Shown here: piece by piece, positions 1 to 7,299 of the stretch | How positions within the stretch are numbered: position 1 is the stretch's first letter | Layout of the letters: every line of letters starts with the position of its first letter | Origin: DATJUF01 sp035524095 | GTDB lineage: Bacteria; Desulfobacterota; Binatia; Binatales; Binataceae | DNA length: 13,845 nucleotides | Direction of reading: 5' to 3' | Assembly: GCA_035524095.1 (NCBI GenBank) | Contig: DATKPK010000078.1 | Location: 1-13,845, forward strand | The notes under the pieces: generated by a model | Database searches by the model: none | The model's input: only the letters and a program-made list of their open reading frames with translations | Told to the model about the DNA's origin: nothing | Made by a program: the position numbers and the translations under genes

Positions 1-458
1 GGTTTCGGAGGAAACAGTTTGTCCCACTTGCTAATTCTTTCCGTGCCCGGGCGTCCTTTTCCGGGCACTTTGCTTCCAAATCCAGTCGCGTTCCAATCCG
101 GTTTGTAGTGAGTAATCAGGGCTAGCTCCGCCGCAAATACCCACCAATCGCTGTTGAATGTCAAAAACCTGCATGCCATCTCGTCGAGCGTGATGCCTGT
201 GCGGCCACCGATCTTTTCCGCATGTTCATTTAGGCGGTCTCTCAAAGATCGCTTGCTCTTCGTAGTGCTGCGGGAGACCATTCCCAAGTAAACCAAATGG
301 TCTTTATGGTAGAGTGCGTAAATCCCACTAGCAACCGGGCCGATATTCTTCTCGAGCGGGCAAAGCGGACTCCCCTCCAGCTTTTCGACCACTTGAGTGC
401 GAATACCGCGGTCTAGATCGAACTCGAAATGATGCGGATCATCATTCTCTTCAGCCAT
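1..458 (-). CDS. Eco29kI-type GIY-YIG restriction endonuclease (3' end cut by window edge)
   Basis: This gene reads leftwards from the ATG at 456-458 and stays open to base 1, giving 152 codons without a stop, so the C-terminus lies outside the window. The product looks like a type II restriction endonuclease with a GIY-YIG nuclease core. Visible are GIY at residues 45-47, YLG (the YIG element) at 57-59, an RxxxH pair at R75/H79, Glu111 in AELALI, and Asn123 in KPDWNATGFGS, followed by PGKGRPG and SKWDKLFPP. The R-x3-H and E-x11-N spacings match my recollection of the Eco29kI active site. Only ten residues separate the GIY and YLG tyrosines, as in minimal GIY-YIG domains, while Eco29kI itself has a longer insert. 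An in-frame stop upstream leaves this ATG as the only ATG start, and no Shine-Dalgarno is obvious. The gene diverges from the CinA-type gene. A partner methyltransferase would be expected to the left. The cleavage specificity cannot be inferred. Confidence 0.82.
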   Translation of the reverse strand, partial: MAEENDDPHHFEFDLDRGIRTQVVEKLEGSPLCPLEKNIGPVASGIYALYHKDHLVYLGMVSRSTTKSKRSLRDRLNEHAEKIGGRTGITLDEMACRFLTFNSDWWVFAAELALITHYKPDWNATGFGSKVPGKGRPGTERISKWDKLFPPK

Positions 459-569
459 TACACGCTGACAGTAGGAAAACCCTACCCAAAATTCAAATCA
501 AGAAGACATGACAACGCGATGCCTTAGGAACGCAGCCTGACGTATGCTGAAAGAGTACCTTCAGAGCGT

Positions 570-598
570 TTGTCGCCGTTCGCATCCTCAGCTAGATT
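570..598 (+). promoter_or_regulatory. Candidate sigma70-type promoter for the CinA-type gene
   Basis: A TTGTCG box at 570-575 and a TAGATT box at 593-598 are separated by exactly 17 bases. Each matches four of six consensus positions. The -10 box lies 24 bases before the start codon, leaving a short leader that holds the GGAGG ribosome binding site at 610-614. This is a pattern match by eye only. The 164-base spacer must also hold the promoter of the divergent nuclease gene; it contains a small inverted repeat (471-475 with 481-485) just upstream of that gene's start. Confidence 0.35.
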
Positions 599-622
599 CC
601 CTGTCGCACGGAGGATTTCAAC

Positions 623-1102
623 ATGCAGGATTTGCTGCCGCTCGCGCAAAAACTCGGTGACCGTCTAAAGCAGCGCCGCGAAACTATCGTAATCGCCGAA
701 TCATCTACCGGAGGATTAATTTCCGCCGCTCTGCTCAGCGTCCCAGGCGCTTCAGCCTATTTCCTCGGCGGCGCGGTCGTTTACACGCTGAAAGCACGCG
801 AATTACTCGCGAACATCCCCAACGAGGCTGTCAAAGGGATGCGTAGCGCGAGCGAACCCTACGCGGCTCTGCTCGCGCGTACTACTCGCGAGCGCTTCGG
901 CGCTACCTGGGCTTTATCGGAAACCGGTGCAACGGGACCGACCGGCAATCGCTACGGCGACGCAGCTGGTCATACCTGTATCGCCCTCGCCGGCCCGCAG
1001 GAAAAAGTCGTTACCCTGGAAACCGGTAATGACAACCGCGTCGCCAACATGCGCGCGTTTGCGGCCACCGCCCTGAATCTTCTGGCCGAAGCCCTGGGCT
1101 GA
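623..1102 (+). CDS. Stand-alone CinA C-terminal-type protein (nicotinamide-nucleotide amidase family)
   Basis: The 159-residue protein is the length of the CinA C-terminal (PncC) domain alone, with no N-terminal MoaB-like part. Family marks are IAESSTGGLISAALLSVPG (residues 24-42), FLGGAVVYT (47-55) and TGATGPTGNRYGDAAG (101-116), matching the usual AES(C)TGG, GGxxxY and TGxxGPxG motifs. Enzymes of this family hydrolyse NMN to nicotinate mononucleotide and ammonia in pyridine-nucleotide salvage, in the cytoplasm. Two departures are visible: Ser replaces Cys in ESCTGG, and the usual YSNEAK segment reads YTLKAR, so the normally conserved lysine aligns with Arg. This variant looks like a known CinA subfamily, but whether it keeps the amidase activity is uncertain. 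The start has a good GGAGG at 610-614. The gene is convergent with glycogen phosphorylase. Confidence 0.88.
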   Translation: MQDLLPLAQKLGDRLKQRRETIVIAESSTGGLISAALLSVPGASAYFLGGAVVYTLKARELLANIPNEAVKGMRSASEPYAALLARTTRERFGATWALSETGATGPTGNRYGDAAGHTCIALAGPQEKVVTLETGNDNRVANMRAFAATALNLLAEALG

Positions 1103-1146
1103 CGATAGTCAGTATAGCGATCGAATAGTCATTTAGTAATGATGGC

Positions 1147-1170
1147 GGAGCGAGTTGCTATACTCGCTCC
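1147..1170. terminator. Hairpin between convergent genes, overlapping the glgP stop
   Basis: GGAGCGAGT (1147-1155) pairs perfectly with ACTCGCTCC (1162-1170), giving a nine-base-pair stem and a six-base loop. The glycogen phosphorylase stop codon (complement of 1158-1160) sits in the loop and its last codons form one arm. The stem lies 45 bases after the end of the CinA-type gene, so it could serve both convergent transcripts. Neither strand carries a run of T after the stem, so a classical intrinsic terminator is not certain; mRNA 3'-end protection is an alternative. Confidence 0.4.
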
Positions 1171-3614
1171 AAATGCCAGATGTCGCGCGCGTATTCACTC
1201 ACCGTGCGATCACTCGAGAATCGCCCCATCCGAGCAACGTTGAGGATTGCTTTCCGTGTCCATTCGTCCCGCCGCGTGTATTCTCGTGCGATCATCGCCT
1301 GCGTATCCGCATACGCACCGAAATCACCCGCCACGAAGTACGCGTCATGGCTCAGCAACATGTCGCGAATCCAGCTGAACAGCCCCGGTTCCTTGGGACA
1401 GAATCGGTTCGACGCCAGTTCATCAAGTACCCGCCTCAGCCGCAGATCCGAGCTGTAGCATTCATGCGGATTGTAGGTTCCGCGCAGCTTCATGTCCTCG
1501 ATCTGTTCCGCCTTCAGCCCAAAGATAAATATATTTTCCTCGCCGACTGCGTCCTTGATTTCGATATTTGCTCCGTCCAGCGTGCCGATAATCAACGCAC
1601 CATTCATCGCGAACTTCATATTCCCGGTGCCTGAAGCTTCCATTCCCGCCGTCGAGATCTGCTCCGACACGTCCGCCGCCGGAATGATCTTCTCCGCCAG
1701 CGACACCCGGTAATCCGGCATGAAGGCCACCTTGATCAAGCCTCGCGTGCGCTCGTCGTTATTGATCACTTCAGCCAGATTGCCGATCAGTTTGATAATC
1801 ATCTTGGCCGCCCAATAACCGGGCGCAGCCTTCCCCGCCATTACATAGACGCGCGGAACTGGTGGCTCGACTCCATCTTCGATGACGCTCAAATACTCAT
1901 GCACGATCCCGAGCGCCATTAGTAACTGCCGTTTGTATTCGTGAATTCGCTTCGCTTGCACATCAAAAATCGACGTCGGATCGATATCCACTCCGGCTAT
2001 TCGATGCGCCTCAGTCGCCAGCCGCATCTTGTTATCCAGTTTGATCGCCTTGAACCGCCGCTGGAATTCCTTGTCGTCCGCGAAATGTTCCAGCCCAATT
2101 AGATGGTCGAGATTCGTCGTCCACTGTGGCCCGATCGTCTCATCGAGTAGCACGGCGAGCGCCGGATTCGCGGCCAATAGCCACCGCCGCTGCGTCACCC
2201 CATTTGTCTTATTGCTGAAGCGTTCCGGCCAGATTTCACAAAATTCTGGCATTAGCCGGGTCTTGACCAGTTCCGAATGAAGGGCCGAGACACCATTTAC
2301 CGAATGGCTGCCGACCACCGCCAGATGCGCCATTCGTACTTGTGCGCCGCGCCCGTCATGCCCATCTTCGATTATAGAAATTCTCCGCACGGTTTCGCCG
2401 CTCATCGAGCGCGTCGCGCAGACGTCATTCATGAATCGGCGATCGATCTCCTGGATTATCTGGAGATGCCGTGGCACCACGCGATCAAGCAGGCTCACTG
2501 GCCATTGCTCTAGCGCTTCCGGCATCAGCGTATGATTCGTGTACGCTATCGTCTCACGCGTGATCTCCCACGCCTCGTCCCATTCCACCCCTTGCAGATC
2601 AACCAGTATCCGCATCAGCTCTGCCACCGCCAACGCCGGATGCGTATCGTTGAGCTGAATCGCAATCTTCGATGGAAAGTCGTGAAAGTCCTCGCCCCGC
2701 CGGACGAATTGGCGCATCACATCATTGAGTGCGCAGGCGACGAAGAAATATTCCTGCAACAGCCGTAGTTCGCGTCCTTGCTGCACCGCGTCCGACGGGT
2801 AGAGCACCTTCGATACCGTCTCTGACAGCATCTTCTGCTCGACCGCTTTGACGTAATCGCCACCGTTGAAAATCTCGATATCGAATTCGTGCGATGCCCC
2901 GGCTGCAAATAGCCGCACATAATTGACCGTTCGTCCGCCGTACCCGATTATCGGCAGGTCCGACGGCACACCGAGCAATTCTCTCCGCCCGACCCAAGCC
3001 GGCTTATACTCCCCGAAGCGGTCAACGCGATGCTCAATATGGCCGTACACCGGAACCCGCACCGATTCCTCAGGGCGCGCCACCAGCCACGGCGAAACCT
3101 CGCGCCGCCAGCTATCCGGCCGCTCGACCTGATAGCCGTCGCGAATCTCCTGCTTGAACAGCCCGAATTCGTAATTGATTCCGTAGCCGAAAGCCGGCAT
3201 ATCTAGCGTCGCCAGCGAATCCAGGAAGCATGCTGCCAATCGCCCGAGCCCGCCGTTCCCCAGCGCTGCGTCCGGCTCTTCATCGAACAAGGGCCCCAGG
3301 TCGATTCCGCTTTCGCTCAGCCAGTCACGGCACAGTTCGATGATGCCAAGGTTGAAAAGATTGTTCTCTAGCGAGCGCCCGATCAGGAACTCCAGCGATA
3401 GGTAGTAGAGCCGTTTCGCATTGCTCCGCTGGAACCGGCTCTGCGTCGCTATCATCCTCTCGATCAGCATGTCGCGCACGGCCATCGCGCACGCGCGGTA
3501 CCAATCGTGCTTGCTCAACGACGCTCGCGGCTTCGCCAGCGTGAACCGCAGATGATGCTCAAGCAGAGTTACGAACAGCGCGCGATTACTCTCAGTGGTC
3601 GGTGGAATAGCCAT
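1158..3614 (-). CDS. glgP: Glycogen/starch/maltodextrin phosphorylase
   Basis: This 818-residue protein has the usual length for the GT35 family of pyridoxal-phosphate enzymes that phosphorolyse alpha-1,4-glucans to glucose 1-phosphate. The clearest proof is the cofactor signature EASGTGNMKFAMNG, placing the PLP-binding lysine near residue 667. Other family segments are YYLSLEFLIGRSLENN near residue 70, DAALGNGGLGRLAACFLDS, ALAVAELMRIL, FSNKTNGVTQRRWL, AKRIHEYKRQLL and VYVMAGKAAPGY. The N-terminus (MAIPPTTESNRALF) is a plausible start, with only a weak purine stretch (CGAGA) upstream. No other glycogen gene is nearby; a 319-base spacer separates it from the SCO1-type gene upstream, so it is probably transcribed on its own. 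The protein looks intact and cytosolic. Allosteric control cannot be read from the sequence. Confidence 0.97.
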   Translation of the reverse strand: MAIPPTTESNRALFVTLLEHHLRFTLAKPRASLSKHDWYRACAMAVRDMLIERMIATQSRFQRSNAKRLYYLSLEFLIGRSLENNLFNLGIIELCRDWLSESGIDLGPLFDEEPDAALGNGGLGRLAACFLDSLATLDMPAFGYGINYEFGLFKQEIRDGYQVERPDSWRREVSPWLVARPEESVRVPVYGHIEHRVDRFGEYKPAWVGRRELLGVPSDLPIIGYGGRTVNYVRLFAAGASHEFDIEIFNGGDYVKAVEQKMLSETVSKVLYPSDAVQQGRELRLLQEYFFVACALNDVMRQFVRRGEDFHDFPSKIAIQLNDTHPALAVAELMRILVDLQGVEWDEAWEITRETIAYTNHTLMPEALEQWPVSLLDRVVPRHLQIIQEIDRRFMNDVCATRSMSGETVRRISIIEDGHDGRGAQVRMAHLAVVGSHSVNGVSALHSELVKTRLMPEFCEIWPERFSNKTNGVTQRRWLLAANPALAVLLDETIGPQWTTNLDHLIGLEHFADDKEFQRRFKAIKLDNKMRLATEAHRIAGVDIDPTSIFDVQAKRIHEYKRQLLMALGIVHEYLSVIEDGVEPPVPRVYVMAGKAAPGYWAAKMIIKLIGNLAEVINNDERTRGLIKVAFMPDYRVSLAEKIIPAADVSEQISTAGMEASGTGNMKFAMNGALIIGTLDGANIEIKDAVGEENIFIFGLKAEQIEDMKLRGTYNPHECYSSDLRLRRVLDELASNRFCPKEPGLFSWIRDMLLSHDAYFVAGDFGAYADTQAMIAREYTRRDEWTRKAILNVARMGRFSSDRTVSEYARDIWHLERV

Positions 3615-3933
3615 TCTCGATCGTAGTTTCCAAGCAAGTCACGCAAGCGGCAATACGGTCAAACAATAAAAGAGTGGCAAAATCGAAGCCACCGCAATCA
3701 GCTAAAGCGCCTAGCTGAAGCCGTATAAGCATTGGCTTTTCGCCATTTGCGGCCTTGGCTCCTCGCCTCACTCTGCATAGCCCTCGTGCATCTGCCCAGT
3801 GTCACAGCATCACAGGCATTCGGCCTCTAAAGCCGACCCCATGACGACTGCTCATATATCCGACGATACGCGAGTAAAAAGAACGAGTCTTTTCCTACTA
3901 TTGGGGAACTCTAGGCATCCGCAAAGATAGGCA
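3615..3933. other. 319-base spacer between SCO1-type gene and glgP, no gene seen
   Basis: No convincing reading frame was found. It must hold the end of the SCO1-type transcript and the promoter of glgP, both on the minus strand. Two small inverted repeats are visible: AAAAGA/TCTTTT at 3877-3882 and 3888-3893, read on the minus strand as a weak stem followed by T's shortly after the SCO1-type stop (a marginal terminator), and CAGCTA/TAGCTG at 3700-3705 and 3713-3718 with a seven-base loop upstream of glgP. No convincing promoter was identified. Confidence 0.5.
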
Positions 3934-4560
3934 TCAGTCCGCTAGCGTATGCTGAATATCGTCGGCAACCTTAGCCGCCTGGATATTGAGGCCATGATAG
4001 CGCCTCACCTGGCGGCCATCCGGTCCGATCAGAAACAATTCAAACACGTGTGTCATCTCGTTATCGCCCGGCTGCTGGTTCACACCGTAGACTTCCAGCA
4101 CCTGCTTTATCGCCGCCGGCTTGCCAGTCAGGAATACGAAGCCGCCATTGGCGACGTTTTCCTTCTTTGCGTAGGCCATGAGTTGTGCAGGACCGTCGTC
4201 GCCCGGGTCCGTTGAGATTGAAACCATCGTGACCTTGGTGCCATTCGCGCCCAGGTCATCGGCTACATCTTTCATCTTCGCCGTCATCAATTCGCACACG
4301 CCCTTGCACGACGTATGAATAAAGCTCACGAGCAACGGCTTGCCCTTGAGCGATTCGAGCGAAACTGTTTTGCCGTATTGATTGGTCAGAGTTATGTCAG
4401 GCAGATAGTCAGTCGCATCGGCGCTGGACATCTGCGTCGCCGCACGAACGACCGTCGGATAGTACGGCAATCCTATTCCGCCAATTACACTTACAACAGC
4501 CGCGACGCCCGCGATTCCTGCTCTCACCGTGATCGAGCGAACTGAGGTTGTATAACTCAT
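3934..4560 (-). CDS. SCO1/SenC/PrrC-family copper chaperone (thioredoxin fold)
   Basis: The protein has a basic N-terminus and a hydrophobic segment (GIAGVAAVVSVIGGIGLPYY) that should act as a membrane anchor or uncleaved signal, then a thioredoxin-like domain outside the membrane. The metal site is complete: C-x3-C in TSCKGVC (Cys85 and Cys89 from the ATG start) and a distal His171 in MTHVFELFLIGPDG. In this family these residues bind copper for assembly of the CuA centre of cytochrome oxidase, or act in thiol redox. The ATG at 4558-4560 has AGGA eight bases upstream; an in-frame GTG at 4579-4581 also has AGGA five bases upstream and would add seven residues, so the start is open. It lies 73 bases after the amidohydrolase (52 with the GTG start), suggesting cotranscription. 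No cytochrome oxidase gene is in the window. Confidence 0.9.
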   Translation of the reverse strand: MSYTTSVRSITVRAGIAGVAAVVSVIGGIGLPYYPTVVRAATQMSSADATDYLPDITLTNQYGKTVSLESLKGKPLLVSFIHTSCKGVCELMTAKMKDVADDLGANGTKVTMVSISTDPGDDGPAQLMAYAKKENVANGGFVFLTGKPAAIKQVLEVYGVNQQPGDNEMTHVFELFLIGPDGRQVRRYHGLNIQAAKVADDIQHTLAD

Positions 4561-4633
4561 TGCCGCATTCCTGGCGCCCACCCAGTTCCTATCTCATCAA
4601 GGCGCCGCGCTCGAAAGATGCTGGTTAAAGTCC

Positions 4634-5641
4634 TTAGGCCTTCTCCTGCTTCAGTAGGGCCTTATGAACATCGACATCAATTTTATAGAGCCGAGCCGCG
4701 TTGCCGCCGAGGATTTTCCGCTTCGCCTCGAGCGTCAGGCTCTTACCCGTCTCCTTCTGCAGATCATCGGGAATTTCGAACGCCATGAACTTCTCGATAA
4801 TCCATTTGGGTTGCCAGATCGCATAATCACTGCCGTAAAGCAGCCGATCCTCGCCGAGCCAGAATAGCAACTCCGCCATGATATGCGCAAAATAGCGCGG
4901 ACGCGCATTCACAAACGGCATAGCAACTGCTAATCCGCCATAAACATTCGGCTCCTGCGTCGCGATCCAGCAAAAGTCGTCGAGGCGCGGCAATCCCACG
5001 TGATCAACAATAAAGTTCAGCTCCGGAAAGCTCGTCGCCGCATCATCAATATCCGCTACGTCAAATGCGTCGCGATTCAGCGGCAGGATCGTAGGCCCTT
5101 TGTGGACGTGGATATTCACGACGCCGAGCTTCTGGCATCGTTCGAGATAGCGCTGCGCCCACGGCTCGGAGAGCTTGTAGCCCTTCGATTCGCCGCGCCA
5201 TTCCGCAGTGTAAAGCTTCACGCCCGTTATCTTGTACTTCTCAACCAGCGACTCCAGGTAGTCGAGTCCTTTTTCCTTGTCGCGCGGATCGAACGCCCCG
5301 TTCAGAATGTACCGCTTCGGGTACATCTCTTTGACGACGGCGTTCTGCTCAGTCGTGTTAAACCCGTTGCGATAGAAATCCGTCAGGTAGGTCGGCTGGC
5401 AAATACCTATATCGTCATAGCCATCGACGAACAGGTCTTTGTACATTCTCTCCGGAGTATATTTGCCGAACTGCTCAGCCGTCCAATGATACTCTTCGGG
5501 ACTAAGGCCCTTCTGATAGTCATGGAAACAGTTGATAAACTCGGCGCCATGCCGATTGAGTTGATTGGCCGGACTGCCGTCCCACCAATGGACATGGGCG
5601 TCGACTACAAAAATCTCATCACCGTTTGCCGTACGAAACAT
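4634..5641 (-). CDS. Metal-dependent amidohydrolase of the type found in propane monooxygenase clusters
   Basis: The 335-residue protein is a TIM-barrel amidohydrolase (amidohydrolase 2 family). The metal ligands are visible: HxH at His16/His18 (VDAHVHWW), His178/His180 in NIHVHKG, His214 in IVDHVGLPRL and Asp272 in YGSDYAIW. Segments such as FVDGYDDIGICQPTYLTDFY, RNGFNTTEQ, GVKLYTAEWRG and DDFCWIATQEPNVYGGLAVA resemble closely the amidohydrolase encoded beside prmABCD/mimABCD in actinobacteria; this is from memory, not a search. Its substrate there is not established, though it is often implied in maturation or function of the diiron monooxygenase. A GAGG lies nine bases before the ATG. It starts 74 bases after the alcohol dehydrogenase stop, so the two are probably one operon. 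Confidence 0.92.
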   Translation of the reverse strand: MFRTANGDEIFVVDAHVHWWDGSPANQLNRHGAEFINCFHDYQKGLSPEEYHWTAEQFGKYTPERMYKDLFVDGYDDIGICQPTYLTDFYRNGFNTTEQNAVVKEMYPKRYILNGAFDPRDKEKGLDYLESLVEKYKITGVKLYTAEWRGESKGYKLSEPWAQRYLERCQKLGVVNIHVHKGPTILPLNRDAFDVADIDDAATSFPELNFIVDHVGLPRLDDFCWIATQEPNVYGGLAVAMPFVNARPRYFAHIMAELLFWLGEDRLLYGSDYAIWQPKWIIEKFMAFEIPDDLQKETGKSLTLEAKRKILGGNAARLYKIDVDVHKALLKQEKA

Positions 5642-5715
5642 CTTTTCAAGCCTCGGTCAGTCTGAATTGGACTCGACTGAATAGTCAGTTCAGTTCTTAT
5701 GCAATGGCGCAGTCG

Positions 5716-6756
5716 TCAGGGGATCAGGACCGCTCGCCCTTTGACTTTGCCTTTGTTCAAGTCATGCAAGGCCTGATTCGCCTCGCTCAGCCGATATTCT
5801 CTCGTCGCTAGCTTCACTAGTCCGCGATCAGCCAGCGCCATCAACTCGACCAGGTCGGGATAGGTGCCGACCAGATTACCTACGATCGTCTTCTCCGAAA
5901 CGATCATGTCCATCGTGGGAATCTCAACCTTGCCGCCGTAGCCGACAATATAATAGTAGCCGGCGTTGCGAGTCATCTTGAGCCCGTTGGCCACCGCATC
6001 GCCCTCGCCGACAAAATCGATCACCGCCTCGGCCCCGTTCCCTTCGGTCAGCGCGAGCACCTGATCAACCTCGCTGCCATCCGCTTTCACGCTGCGATCG
6101 GCTCCGCCCTCTTTCGCCAGACCGAGCGCAAGATCGGATCGATCGCTAACGATAATCTCGGCCGCGCATAGCGCCTTCAATACCTGAATCCCGATGTGGC
6201 CGAGTCCGCCCGCCCCAATTACGACCACGAACTGACCGGGCAATAAATGGGCCGCCGCCTTCTTGGCAACATGGTATGCCGTCAAACCGGCATCTGCATA
6301 AGGCGCCACGTCCTTGGGCGCCAGCGTCTGTGGCAATTTAATTAGCGCTCGCTCGCCGGTCTTGAGCAACTCGGCATAGCCGCCGTTGCTGTCGATTCCA
6401 GGAAATGCGCCGCCGGCATGCATATCATCGCCACGCCGCGCCGCTAGCGCCTCGCCCTTGCTGATCAGCGGATGACATATCACCGGGTCGCCGACTTTCA
6501 CGCCTTGCACGGCGCTTCCTATCGCCTCGACCCAGCCGGCATTCTCGTGCCCCATGATATAGGGCAGTGTGACTGAAACTTTCGGACGCCATAATCCTTC
6601 GATCACATGCAGATCAGTCCGGCATACGCCCGCTCCGCCAACCCGGACAATTACGTCGGTCGGCGTTTCGATCTTCGGATTGGGCACTTCCTGATAACTG
6701 ACAAACTCCGGACGGCTCAAACTTTCATCGTAGGAATTAAGTACTGCTGCTTTCAT
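5716..6756 (-). CDS. Zinc-dependent NAD(P) alcohol dehydrogenase lacking the structural zinc site
   Basis: A 346-residue medium-chain dehydrogenase. The ATG at 6754-6756 is chosen over an in-frame GTG 21 bases upstream because AAAGG lies just before it and family members begin MKAAxL. Catalytic zinc ligands are Cys45 (GAGVCRTDLH), His70-Glu71 (MGHENAG) and Asp155 (PYADAGLTAYH), the Cys/His/Asp set known from ADH-A-type enzymes. The Rossmann motif GAGGLG is at 181-186 and Asp205 ends the second strand, favouring NAD. The lobe that normally holds four zinc-binding cysteines (after VICHPL, residues 97-115) reads SKGEALAARRGDDMHAGG: no cysteine remains, so the structural zinc is probably absent. 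It would oxidise primary or secondary alcohols. This gene type accompanies amidohydrolases in prm/mim clusters, as here. It is the first gene of the 6756-3934 unit. Confidence 0.93.
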   Translation of the reverse strand: MKAAVLNSYDESLSRPEFVSYQEVPNPKIETPTDVIVRVGGAGVCRTDLHVIEGLWRPKVSVTLPYIMGHENAGWVEAIGSAVQGVKVGDPVICHPLISKGEALAARRGDDMHAGGAFPGIDSNGGYAELLKTGERALIKLPQTLAPKDVAPYADAGLTAYHVAKKAAAHLLPGQFVVVIGAGGLGHIGIQVLKALCAAEIIVSDRSDLALGLAKEGGADRSVKADGSEVDQVLALTEGNGAEAVIDFVGEGDAVANGLKMTRNAGYYYIVGYGGKVEIPTMDMIVSEKTIVGNLVGTYPDLVELMALADRGLVKLATREYRLSEANQALHDLNKGKVKGRAVLIP

Positions 6757-6886
6757 AACTCGCCTTTCCACAACCACTCAGACCGGGCAGTCCCAAGGAA
6801 ACAATGCGGTCGAAATCCGCTCTGCACCCAGGACCGGCCGCCCCACCGATCACCGGCCGTGCAGCCGCTTTGATAATCGGTTGATC

Positions 6887-6901
6887 GCATGGCGGGTTCC
6901 A
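6887..6901 (-). promoter_or_regulatory. Weak sigma54-like motif upstream of the alcohol dehydrogenase gene
   Basis: On the minus strand the 15 bases read TGGAACCCGCCATGC, matching TGGCAC-N5-TTGC with one mismatch in each half and correct spacing. It lies about 130 bases upstream of the dehydrogenase start. Single hits of this quality occur by chance, and no sigma54 activator gene is in the window. Confidence 0.18.
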
Positions 6902-7151
6902 TAGGCGCAATGTCCTGGCTTAGCGAAGAGAACTCACGATGCCCGAAAGTTAGAATGCCGGTTTACACCGTTTCTGCGCCTACCGTCAAACGAACCGATA
7001 TCCTCTCTCGCGCGAACGTGGGCGCATAGATAGGCCAGTCCGCGAAGCCATTAAGCCGCTGGGTCTGCGAACTGGGCACTGGAAGAGGCTTGCCAGCAGC
7101 CGCCGAAGACTCGCAGGTCAGCCCTTAGAACCCTGCCTTCTGTTTGCAGGG

Positions 7152-7171
7152 GATGTTTCACGTGAAACATC
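7152..7171. other. parS: parS centromere site 1 (perfect consensus)
   Basis: Bases 7154-7169 read TGTTTCACGTGAAACA, identical to the consensus bound by chromosomal ParB proteins (for which B. subtilis parS is the reference). The symmetry extends two more bases on each side to a perfect 20-bp palindrome. It lies in noncoding DNA. ParB loads on such sites to build the partition complex and recruit SMC; chromosomal parS sites usually lie near the replication origin, but no parA, parB, dnaA or gid gene is in the window. Confidence 0.88.
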
Positions 7172-7299
7172 GGTGCCGGCCCGTCTAGGCGAGTTCCATA
7201 TCCTCAGCCTGAAAGATCCGAGTGCGGGAAGAAGGATGGATGCGAGACGAGTTAAACCGAGCCGAATGCGGAGCAGAAGAAGCAAATCGGCTTGAGCTG

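Noticed and set aside
406..411. CCGCGG, the Eco29kI target, inside the nuclease gene (also at 8500-8505 and 9849-9854)
   Set aside because: The enzyme's specificity is unknown and this hexamer is common in GC-rich DNA, so no meaning can be attached.
1155..1634. Plus-strand open frame of 159 codons antisense to the 3' part of glgP
   Set aside because: It lies entirely within the strongly supported glycogen phosphorylase gene, and its product has no recognisable family and an unlikely composition.
4045..5002. Two further CACGTG cores at 4045-4050 and 4997-5002
   Set aside because: Their flanks do not match the parS consensus and both lie inside coding sequences, so they are chance hexamers.
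5000..5665. Plus-strand open frame of 221 codons antisense to the amidohydrolase
   Set aside because: It is a shadow of a gene with complete metal-ligand motifs; no ribosome site and no recognisable domain.
6764..6772. Possible DnaA box (TTTCCACAA)
   Set aside because: A single imperfect copy without a cluster or AT-rich unwinding region is no evidence for an origin.
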